From the NCBI RefSeq assembly GCF_003651185.1, contig NZ_RCDC01000005.1, positions 124,001-188,000 on the forward strand: 64,000 nucleotides of DNA. Reading direction: 5' to 3'. The notes under the pieces are model-generated. The model was not told where the DNA came from, searched no databases, and was given only the letters and a program-made list of their open reading frames with translations. Below, in pieces: positions 1 to 6,428 of the stretch. The number at the start of each line of letters is the position of its first letter. The first letter of the stretch is position 1. The DNA is from Stenotrophomonas rhizophila. GTDB lineage: Bacteria; Pseudomonadota; Gammaproteobacteria; Xanthomonadales; Xanthomonadaceae. A program made the position numbers and the translations under genes.

Positions 1-71
1 GCGGGCGCCATTAAGGTAGCGACCTCCCCATTGTTCTGATTGCTGCAACACAGCATTTGGTTCCAAATTAA

Positions 72-91
72 ATATTTCTATTGAGAAATAT
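72..91. promoter_or_regulatory. Candidate MarR-family operator upstream of emrR
   Basis: A perfect 8-bp inverted repeat, ATATTTCT and AGAAATAT, is separated by 4 bases in an AT-rich patch just before the emrR start. MarR-family repressors usually bind palindromes of this size over their own promoter, so autorepression of the emr operon is the natural reading. That EmrR binds here is inference. Confidence 0.55.
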
Positions 92-116
92 ATTTTTTGG
101 AAGAGAATGCTCACCC

Positions 117-560
117 ATGATCTGCCCTGATGCCCATCCCCCCAGCTTCGGACTCCTGCTGCGCCAAGTGCGCGATGGCCTGGTCCGTCAGCTAGACACG
201 TCGATGGCCGAGGAAAACCTCGGTATTGGCTTCACCCACTATCTCGGCCTGAAGGTGCTCGCGGCACGTGCCCCGTGCACCGCCAACGAGTTGGCCCAGG
301 CCCTGGACCAGGTGCCCAGCGCGGTCACCCGCCTGCTGGACAAGCTGGAAGCCCTGGACTGCGTGCGGCGCGAGCCACATGCCCAGGACCGGCGGGCGCT
401 GCAGATCGTGCTGACCGAGCCGGGCCGCCAGTTGTGGGCCCGCCTCAAACAGCGGGGCGACCAGACCATCGACGACGCCATGCGTGATCTGTCTGCGGAC
501 GAACGCGCGCAGCTGCTTTCCCTCATGACCCGTGTACGCGACTCACTGGTAACGCCATGA
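117..560 (+). CDS. emrR: MarR-family transcriptional regulator, EmrR-like
   Basis: A 147-residue winged-helix regulator. The recognition region (ANELAQALDQVPSAVTRLLD, about residues 53-72) is followed by the wing with the typical DRR (AQDRRALQIVLT). ATG 117 was chosen over an upstream in-frame TTG at 81, because the TTG lies inside the palindrome that probably forms the operator. The stop overlaps the start of the next gene as ATGA, so it is translationally coupled to the outer-membrane component of the pump. In Stenotrophomonas an emrR-emrCAB operon of this order is known, with EmrR as a local repressor released by hydrophobic compounds. The ligand here is unknown. Confidence 0.88.
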   Translation: MICPDAHPPSFGLLLRQVRDGLVRQLDTSMAEENLGIGFTHYLGLKVLAARAPCTANELAQALDQVPSAVTRLLDKLEALDCVRREPHAQDRRALQIVLTEPGRQLWARLKQRGDQTIDDAMRDLSADERAQLLSLMTRVRDSLVTP

Positions 561-2050
561 CTTCCATGTTTGAACGTTCTTATTCACTGCGCCCACTGCG
601 GCCGGTGCTGGTCTCCGCGCTGGCGCTTGCGCTGGCCGCGTGTGCCAGCAGCCGCGGCCTGGAGCCGCAGGGCCGCCTGCTCGATGCCGACAGCCTGCAG
701 ACCCAGCGCACCCTGGCCGGCACCGGCCTGAGCCAGCCCGGCTGGCCAGCCACGGACTGGTGGCGCGCGCTGGGCGATCCGCAGCTGGACGCGCTGATCG
801 CCGAAGGCCTGCAGCGCAATCCGGGGCTGGACGCGGCCGATGCACGCCTGCGCCAGGCGCGTGCCCAGATCGGCACCGCCCGCGCCGACCGCCTGCCCAG
901 CGTGTCCGCCTCCGGTGGCTACACCGGCGTACGCCTGCCCGAATCGATGGTCGGCGACGAACTCGGCGGCAGCTATGCCGGCAGCGGCCAGGCCTATCTG
1001 AGCTTCAGCTACGGCATCGACCTGTGGGGTGGCAAGCGCGCCGCGTGGGAAGCGGCCGTGGACAGCGGTCATGCCGCCGAAGTGGACGCCCAGGCCGCAC
1101 GCCTGAATCTCTCCGCCGCCATCGCCGAGGCGTATGCGCAGCTCGGTTACGCGTGGACGCTGCATGACGTGGCCAGCGAAGAACTGGCCCGATCGCAGAA
1201 GACGCTGGAGCTGACCCGTCAGCGACGTGCCGCTGGCATCGACAGTGACCTGCAGACCCGCCAGGCCGAAGCCCGTATTCCGGCCGCGCAGCAGCAACAG
1301 CAGGCCGCGCAGCAGCAGATCGACGAAGCCCGCACCGCGCTCGCCGCGCTGGTCGGGCAGGGCCCCGACCGGGGCCTGCAGATCGTGCGCCCGCAGGTGT
1401 TGAACCCGCTGGCCCTGCAGCTGCCCGGCGTGCTGCCGAGCGAACTGCTCGGCCGTCGCCCGGACATCGTCGCCGCGCGCTGGCGCGTGGAAGCAGCCAA
1501 CCGCGAGATCCACGCGGCCAAGGCCGCGTTCTATCCCAGTCTCAACCTGACCGCCCTGGGCGGCGTGGTCTTCAGTGAAGTAGACCAGCTGCTCAAGAGT
1601 GGCTCGACGTTCGCTTTCCTCGGCCCGGCACTGAGCCTGCCGATCTTCGACGGTGGCCGCCTGCGCGCCAATCTGGGCAAGACCGACGCGCAGTACGACC
1701 TGGCCGTGGCCGACTACAACCAGTCCGTGCTCAACGCGCTGCGCGATGTCGCCGACCAGGTCAACGCGGTGCGCTCGCTGGCCGACCAGGCCAATGCCCA
1801 GGCCCAGGCCGTCAGCACGGCGCGTGCCGCCCATGATCTGGCCGAACAGCGCTACCGCGCCGGCATCGGCAGCTACCTGGATGTGCTCAGCGTCGAAGAG
1901 CAGTTGCTGGTCTCCCAGCAGCGGCTGGCCGAACTGCAGTCGCGTCAGATCCTTGTTTCGGTCCGCCTGAGCCAGGCGTTGGGCGGTGGTTTCACCCCGA
2001 CCAGCGATGCCGCCACGGTCGCCGCCACCCCCGAATCCTCGCATTCCTGA
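557..2050 (+). CDS. emrC: Outer-membrane efflux lipoprotein (NodT/OprM family) of the EmrCAB pump
   Basis: A 497-residue TolC-like outer-membrane channel with two OEP repeats. It has a lipoprotein signal ending in LAAC, with Cys29 as the lipidation site. The family motif LLGRRPDIVAARWRVEAANR starts near residue 298, and ADQVNAVRSLADQ-type coiled segments sit in the second half. It overlaps emrR by ATGA and is followed after 11 bases by the emrA-like adaptor gene. It should form the exit duct of an MFS tripartite pump. Having the channel gene inside the operon is typical of Stenotrophomonas EmrCAB and unlike E. coli EmrAB, which borrows TolC. Confidence 0.9.
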   Translation: MTSMFERSYSLRPLRPVLVSALALALAACASSRGLEPQGRLLDADSLQTQRTLAGTGLSQPGWPATDWWRALGDPQLDALIAEGLQRNPGLDAADARLRQARAQIGTARADRLPSVSASGGYTGVRLPESMVGDELGGSYAGSGQAYLSFSYGIDLWGGKRAAWEAAVDSGHAAEVDAQAARLNLSAAIAEAYAQLGYAWTLHDVASEELARSQKTLELTRQRRAAGIDSDLQTRQAEARIPAAQQQQQAAQQQIDEARTALAALVGQGPDRGLQIVRPQVLNPLALQLPGVLPSELLGRRPDIVAARWRVEAANREIHAAKAAFYPSLNLTALGGVVFSEVDQLLKSGSTFAFLGPALSLPIFDGGRLRANLGKTDAQYDLAVADYNQSVLNALRDVADQVNAVRSLADQANAQAQAVSTARAAHDLAEQRYRAGIGSYLDVLSVEEQLLVSQQRLAELQSRQILVSVRLSQALGGGFTPTSDAATVAATPESSHS

Positions 2051-2061
2051 GAGTCATCCCC

Positions 2062-3243
2062 ATGAGTCAGACCTCCGCCCCCGCTGCCGAGAAGGCAGCT
2101 CCCTCCCGTCGCGGCAAGCTGCTGCGCGGCCTGCTGGTCATCGTAGTGCTGCTGCTGGCCGCGCTGGCCCTGTGGTACTTCATGTTCGGCCGCTGGTTCG
2201 AAGAAACCGACGATGCGTACGTGCAGGGCAACCAGGTCCAGATCACCCCGCTGATCAGCGGCACCGTGGTCGGGATCAACGCCGATGACGGCATGCGCGT
2301 CGAGCGCGGCCAGTTGCTGGTCCAGCTGGACCCGGCCGACACCGAAGTGGCCCTGCAGCAGGCCGAAGCCAACCTCGCCAAGACGGTCCGCCAGGTGCGC
2401 GGTCTGTACCGCAGCGTGGAAGGTGCCCAGGCCGAATTGAACGCGCGCCAGGTCACCCTCAAGCGCGTGCGCGAGGACTTCAACCGTCGTAAGGATCTGG
2501 CCAGCAGCGGCGCGATCTCCAATGAAGAACTGGCGCACGCCCGCACCGAACTGGCGGCTGCCGAAGCCGCCGTGGCCGGTTCGCGCGAGACCTTCGAGCA
2601 GAGCAACGCGCTGGTCGATGACACCGTGATCGCCACCCAGCCGGACGTGCAGGCCGCTGCCGCGCAGCTGCGCCAGGCCTACCTCAACAATGCCCGCGCC
2701 GGCATCGTCGCGCCGGTCACCGGTTACGTGGCGCGTCGTTCGGTGCAGGTCGGCCAGCGCGTGCAGCCGGGCAATGCCCTGATGGCCGTGGTGCCGACCG
2801 AGCAGATGTGGGTGGAAGCCAACTTCAAGGAAACCCAGCTGCGCCACATGCGCCTGGGCCAGGAAGTGGAGCTGCGTTCGGACCTGTACGGCGGTGATGT
2901 GACCTACAAGGGCCGCATCGACAGCCTCGGCCTGGGCACCGGTTCGGCGTTCTCGCTGCTGCCGGCGCAGAACGCCAGCGGCAACTGGATCAAGATCGTG
3001 CAGCGCGTGCCGGTGCGTATCGCCATCGATGCCAAGCAGCTGGCCGAGCATCCGCTGCGCATTGGTCTGTCGATCAAGGCCGAAGTCAGCCTGCGTGACC
3101 AGAAGGGCACCGTGCTGCCGACCGAGATCGCCAAGGGCCAGGTGTTCGACACCGACGTCTACGCCAAGCAGCTGCACAGCGCCGACGATGTGATCCACCA
3201 GATCATCCAGCGCAACCTGCCGCAGCAGGGCAAGGCGAGCTGA
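2062..3243 (+). CDS. emrA: EmrA-type membrane fusion (adaptor) protein
   Basis: A 393-residue HlyD-family periplasmic adaptor. One N-terminal membrane anchor (about residues 20-40, rich in L/V/A) is followed by the signature ETDDAYVQGNQVQITPLISG of EmrA proteins, a lipoyl-like half motif, a long coiled-coil hairpin (about 95-210), and the second barrel part starting IVAPVTGYVARRSVQVGQ. It links the inner-membrane EmrB transporter to the outer-membrane channel encoded upstream. Spacing to the flanking genes (11 and 7 bases) supports one transcript. Confidence 0.93.
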   Translation: MSQTSAPAAEKAAPSRRGKLLRGLLVIVVLLLAALALWYFMFGRWFEETDDAYVQGNQVQITPLISGTVVGINADDGMRVERGQLLVQLDPADTEVALQQAEANLAKTVRQVRGLYRSVEGAQAELNARQVTLKRVREDFNRRKDLASSGAISNEELAHARTELAAAEAAVAGSRETFEQSNALVDDTVIATQPDVQAAAAQLRQAYLNNARAGIVAPVTGYVARRSVQVGQRVQPGNALMAVVPTEQMWVEANFKETQLRHMRLGQEVELRSDLYGGDVTYKGRIDSLGLGTGSAFSLLPAQNASGNWIKIVQRVPVRIAIDAKQLAEHPLRIGLSIKAEVSLRDQKGTVLPTEIAKGQVFDTDVYAKQLHSADDVIHQIIQRNLPQQGKAS

Positions 3244-3250
3244 GGCGACC

Positions 3251-4822
3251 ATGTCCGCACAAGCTCCCGCCGCACCGGGCGCCCCCGCGGCCCCGGGCAC
3301 GGCCTTCCGGCCGGCCAACGTCGCCCTGTGCACCGCAGGCCTGGCGATGGCCTCGTTCATGCAGGTCCTGGACACCACCATCGCCAACGTCTCCTTGCCG
3401 ACCATCGCCGGTAATCTCGGTGCCAGTTCGCAGCAGGCCACCTGGGTCATCACCTCGTTCGCGGTCAGCACCGCGATCGCGCTGCCGCTGACCGGCTACC
3501 TCAGCCGGCGCTTCGGCGAGACCAAGCTGTTCGTGTGGGCCACGTTGGCCTTTACATTGGCCTCGCTGCTGTGCGGCCTGGCCCAGAGCATGGGCATGCT
3601 GGTCGTCTCACGTGCGATCCAGGGTTTCGTCGCCGGCCCGATGTACCCGATCACGCAGAGCCTGCTGGTCTCGCTCTATCCGCGTGAGAAACGCGGCCAA
3701 GCGCTGGCGTTGCTGGCCATGATCACCGTGGTCGCGCCGATCGCCGGCCCGATCCTCGGTGGCTGGATCACCGACAACTACAGTTGGGAATGGATCTTCC
3801 TGATCAACGTGCCACTGGGCATCTTCGCCGCGCTGGTGGTGGGCAACCAGCTCAAGGGGCGCCCGGAACAGATCGAAAAGCCGAAGATGGATTACGTCGG
3901 CCTGATCACCCTGGTGATCGGCGTGGGCGCGCTGCAGCTGGTGCTCGATCTGGGCAACGACGAAGACTGGTTCAGTTCGACCAAGATCGTCGTGCTGGCC
4001 TGTGTGTCGGTGGTGGCGCTGGCGGTGTTCCTGATCTGGGAACTGACCGACAAGGACCCCATCGTCGACCTGCGCCTGTTCCGGCACCGCAACTTCCGCG
4101 CCGGGACGCTGGCGATGGTGGTGGCCTACGCGGCGTTCTTCAGCGTGGCGCTGCTGATTCCGCAATGGCTGCAGCGTGACATGGGCTACACCGCGATCTG
4201 GGCCGGTCTGGCGACCGCACCGATCGGCGTGTTGCCGGTGATCATGACGCCGTTCGTGGGCAAGTACGCCTCGCGGTTCGACATGCGCATGCTGGCCACG
4301 ATCGCCTTCATCTTCCTGTCCTTCACCAGCTTCCTGCGCTCGGGCTTCAACCTGCAGGTGGACTTCGGCCATGTGGCCGGCATCCAGCTGATCATGGGTA
4401 TCGGCGTGGCGTTGTTCTTCATGCCGGTGCTGCAGATCCTGCTGTCGGATCTGGACGGTCGCGAGATCGCAGCCGGTTCCGGTCTTGCCACCTTCCTGCG
4501 GACGCTGGGCGGCAGCTTCGCCGCTTCGCTGACGACGTGGTTGTGGGCACGCCGCACCCAGGAGCACCACGCGCATCTGACCGAGCACATCTCCGGCTAC
4601 ACCCCGGGCATGCAGGACCAGGTCACCGCGATGGGGCAGGGCGACCTGCAGCATGGTGCGGCGGCGCTCAACAACATGATCAACCACCAGGCCTCGCAGA
4701 TGGGCTTCAACGACATCTTCTTCCTGCTGGGCTGGATCTTCTTGGCCATCATCGCCTTCCTGTGGCTGGCCAAGCCGCCGTTCGGTGCAGGGGCGGGCGC
4801 TGCGTCGGCCGGTGGGCATTGA
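3251..4822 (+). CDS. emrB: EmrB-type DHA2 (14-TM) MFS drug transporter
   Basis: A 523-residue DHA2-family major facilitator. The N-terminal helix has the DHA2 motif LDTTIANVSLPTIAG (about residues 37-51), and the antiporter motif C appears as IAGPILGGWI. Fourteen hydrophobic helices can be followed through to the C-terminal helix near residue 500. It is the proton-driven inner-membrane part of the EmrCAB pump, expected to export hydrophobic drugs and uncouplers. A strong hairpin terminator lies about 25 bases after the stop and closes the operon. Confidence 0.94.
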   Translation: MSAQAPAAPGAPAAPGTAFRPANVALCTAGLAMASFMQVLDTTIANVSLPTIAGNLGASSQQATWVITSFAVSTAIALPLTGYLSRRFGETKLFVWATLAFTLASLLCGLAQSMGMLVVSRAIQGFVAGPMYPITQSLLVSLYPREKRGQALALLAMITVVAPIAGPILGGWITDNYSWEWIFLINVPLGIFAALVVGNQLKGRPEQIEKPKMDYVGLITLVIGVGALQLVLDLGNDEDWFSSTKIVVLACVSVVALAVFLIWELTDKDPIVDLRLFRHRNFRAGTLAMVVAYAAFFSVALLIPQWLQRDMGYTAIWAGLATAPIGVLPVIMTPFVGKYASRFDMRMLATIAFIFLSFTSFLRSGFNLQVDFGHVAGIQLIMGIGVALFFMPVLQILLSDLDGREIAAGSGLATFLRTLGGSFAASLTTWLWARRTQEHHAHLTEHISGYTPGMQDQVTAMGQGDLQHGAAALNNMINHQASQMGFNDIFFLLGWIFLAIIAFLWLAKPPFGAGAGAASAGGH

Positions 4823-4844
4823 CGTGCTTGCGGTGAGCTGAAAC

Positions 4845-4873
4845 GAAAAACCCCGCCCAGTGCGGGGTTTTTT
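4845..4873. terminator. Bidirectional terminator between emrB and a convergent gene
   Basis: A GC stem (CCCCGC and GCGGGG, 5-base loop) is flanked by A5 on one side and T6 on the other, so it can work in both directions. The T-tract nearly touches the stop codon of the convergent gene that ends at 4875. Confidence 0.88.
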
Positions 4874-4874
4874 G

Positions 4875-5525
4875 TCAGACTTGTGCATGCTCCGCTGCCC
4901 AACTGACGACAGATGCCCCTCTAGTGAGGCGCAAGATTAGTCCTAGCGATCTCACTCCCCCAAGCAGTATGCAGATCGCGACGATGCCTAAGATGATGCT
5001 GTAAGGCGGGCCGCGATCAAGGAGCTCGAGCTGAGTGGCTTCCTGAGAAATCGCAGCAAGCGCTGCCAGGACGCCGGTGAGAATGGCCACGATATTGAAG
5101 CGGGTGGCCGCGTACTTGGCTTCAAGCTCTAGATGACGGGCCTTGTTCTGCAGCGCTGTTCGCCCAAGGTGGGACAAGCCCTTCGCAACTTGCTCATCTG
5201 CTTCATGCCTTTTGTCCATATGCGCATATAGGAACGATCGCGTGGGCATGGTGATGAAGATGGCGAGAGCAGCAAGCCATAAGGCGGCCATGAGGTACAT
5301 CAGCGAGAGTATGCCCAAGCCCATGGGAAACCATAAGGATGTGTCCTCGTTTCCACTTACGAGTTTGATGATTGTCACGACGATAAGAATTGCGAACCAG
5401 CCTACGATGCTCGCAATCGAGATCCTCTCAAACGAGTCATACCAGGACTTAGGGTGAGGCACGGGCCGCAGGTGCTTAAGAACATCCGATGTAGAAAGCA
5501 GGTGCGTCTTTTCAGTGCTAACCAT
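4875..5525 (-). CDS. Hypothetical multi-pass membrane protein (orphan)
   Basis: A 216-residue protein I do not recognise. Two hydrophobic helices near residues 35-60 and 70-95 and two more in the C-terminal third (about 145-165 and 175-205) flank a charged soluble stretch rich in A, E, K and R. This pattern resembles small effector-like or SLATT-type membrane proteins, but no diagnostic motif was found. Base composition is visibly less GC-rich than the neighbours. ATG 5525 was preferred, though an in-frame ATG at 5576 gives 233 residues. The gene lies on the 3' side of the tRNA-Leu cluster, a common place for acquired DNA. Confidence 0.6.
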   Translation of the reverse strand: MVSTEKTHLLSTSDVLKHLRPVPHPKSWYDSFERISIASIVGWFAILIVVTIIKLVSGNEDTSLWFPMGLGILSLMYLMAALWLAALAIFITMPTRSFLYAHMDKRHEADEQVAKGLSHLGRTALQNKARHLELEAKYAATRFNIVAILTGVLAALAAISQEATQLELLDRGPPYSIILGIVAICILLGGVRSLGLILRLTRGASVVSWAAEHAQV

Positions 5526-5633
5526 CTCAAGTTTCCATCCAGATCTGCAGTCCAATGACGGCATGGAAGGTTGCAACTTGAGGAGAGTGGTTCCTTAGCA
5601 ACCTACGGCGGTCATTTGACTGGCCCGGAAACG

Positions 5634-5656
5634 AAAAAACCCGCTTGCGCGGGTTT
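5634..5656 (-). terminator. Terminator of tRNA-Leu copy 1
   Basis: On the minus strand a CCCGC/GCGGG stem with a TTGC-type loop, extended by A-T pairs, runs into a six-T tract about 18 bases beyond the tRNA CCA end. The same hairpin follows the other two tRNA copies. Confidence 0.85.
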
Positions 5657-5673
5657 GATCATTTTCTGAGTCA

Positions 5674-5760
5674 TGGTGCCCAGGAGAGGACTCGAACCTC
5701 CACGAAGTTGCCCCCGCTAGCACCTGAAGCTAGTGCGTCTACCAATTCCGCCACCTGGGC
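5674..5760 (-). tRNA. tRNA-Leu (CAG), copy 1
   Basis: An 87-base class II tRNA with encoded CCA. Acceptor strands GCCCAGG/CCTGGGC pair, the anticodon stem CTAGC/GCTAG encloses loop TTCAGGT (anticodon CAG), and the T-loop is GGTTCGAGTCC. The sequence is identical to the two copies further upstream on this strand. Confidence 0.97.
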
Positions 5761-5774
5761 GACTCAGGAGGAGA

Positions 5775-5803
5775 ATTCTGCGGGAGAACCGCGAATGTGT
5801 CAA
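5775..5803 (-). promoter_or_regulatory. Promoter of tRNA-Leu copy 1
   Basis: On the minus strand a perfect -35 TTGACA (5798-5803) is 17 bases from -10 CAGAAT (5775-5780), about 14 bases before the tRNA 5' end. The same spacing recurs at each copy. Confidence 0.75.
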
Positions 5804-5859
5804 CAGGATGTCGCAGGAAATTTCGTTCGTCGCTCGATGCAGCGTCATCGCCAGAAACG

Positions 5860-5882
5860 AAAAAACCCGCTTGCGCGGGTTT
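5860..5882 (-). terminator. Terminator of tRNA-Leu copy 2
   Basis: The same CCCGC/GCGGG hairpin with six Ts as at copy 1, offset by 226 bases. Confidence 0.85.
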
Positions 5883-5899
5883 GATCATTTTCTGAGTCA

Positions 5900-5986
5900 T
5901 GGTGCCCAGGAGAGGACTCGAACCTCCACGAAGTTGCCCCCGCTAGCACCTGAAGCTAGTGCGTCTACCAATTCCGCCACCTGGGC
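5900..5986 (-). tRNA. tRNA-Leu (CAG), copy 2
   Basis: An 87-base tRNA identical to copy 1, including CCA and anticodon CAG. The repeat with copy 1 continues about 29 bases upstream of the tRNA, which indicates a recent tandem duplication. Confidence 0.97.
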
Positions 5987-6000
5987 GACTCAGGAGGAGA

Positions 6001-6029
6001 ATTCTGCGGGAGAACGGTGATGGTGTCAA
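6001..6029 (-). promoter_or_regulatory. Promoter of tRNA-Leu copy 2
   Basis: On the minus strand TTGACA (6024-6029) is 17 bases from CAGAAT (6001-6006), matching copy 1. Confidence 0.75.
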
Positions 6030-6053
6030 CAGGATCGCGTGGGAAATTTTTCG

Positions 6054-6088
6054 TCAGTCGTCAGTCGTCAGTCGTCAGTCGTCAGTCG
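6054..6088. repeat. Five tandem TCAGTCG heptamers
   Basis: Five perfect head-to-tail copies of TCAGTCG lie in the spacer between tRNA-Leu copies 2 and 3, directly upstream of the copy 2 promoter on the minus strand. The copy number is likely to vary by slippage between strains. Confidence 0.9.
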
Positions 6089-6174
6089 CCGCGTCATCGT
6101 CGTGTTGATGCCGCGCACCTCGTGCGTTACCCACTACGCAGGGCAGAGCCGCGCATTGACGAACCGCAGAAACG

Positions 6175-6197
6175 AAAAAACCCGCTTGCGCGGGTTT
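6175..6197 (-). terminator. Terminator of tRNA-Leu copy 3
   Basis: The same hairpin and T-tract as at the other two tRNA copies. Confidence 0.85.
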
Positions 6198-6214
6198 GAT
6201 CATTTTCTGAGTCA

Positions 6215-6301
6215 TGGTGCCCAGGAGAGGACTCGAACCTCCACGAAGTTGCCCCCGCTAGCACCTGAAGCTAGTGCGTCTACCAATTCCGCCACCTGGG
6301 C
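6215..6301 (-). tRNA. tRNA-Leu (CAG), copy 3
   Basis: An 87-base tRNA identical to copies 1 and 2. Its upstream flank differs more than theirs, which suggests it is the older copy, with 1 and 2 arising from the latest duplication. Confidence 0.97.
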
Positions 6302-6315
6302 GACTCAGGGGGCGA

Positions 6316-6344
6316 ATTTTGGCCATGTCCCCGCAGGTTGTCAA
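6316..6344 (-). promoter_or_regulatory. Promoter of tRNA-Leu copy 3
   Basis: On the minus strand TTGACA (6339-6344) is 17 bases from CAAAAT (6316-6321). It also lies in the leader of the divergent RNase R gene. Confidence 0.72.
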
Positions 6345-6428
6345 CGGTTTTGTGAAATTTCTTCACAATCCTGCACAGGAGCGCCGCTGATCGGTTCTGC
6401 ACACGCGCAGCGGTTACTATTGAGGTCA

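Noticed and set aside
6054..6088. CRISPR-like repeat
   Set aside because: The units are 7 bases, directly adjacent, and have no spacers or cas genes.
5674..6301. tRNA-Leu as an integrated-element attachment site
   Set aside because: The tRNA 3' end recurs only in the three full tRNA copies; no fragment copy or integrase is present.
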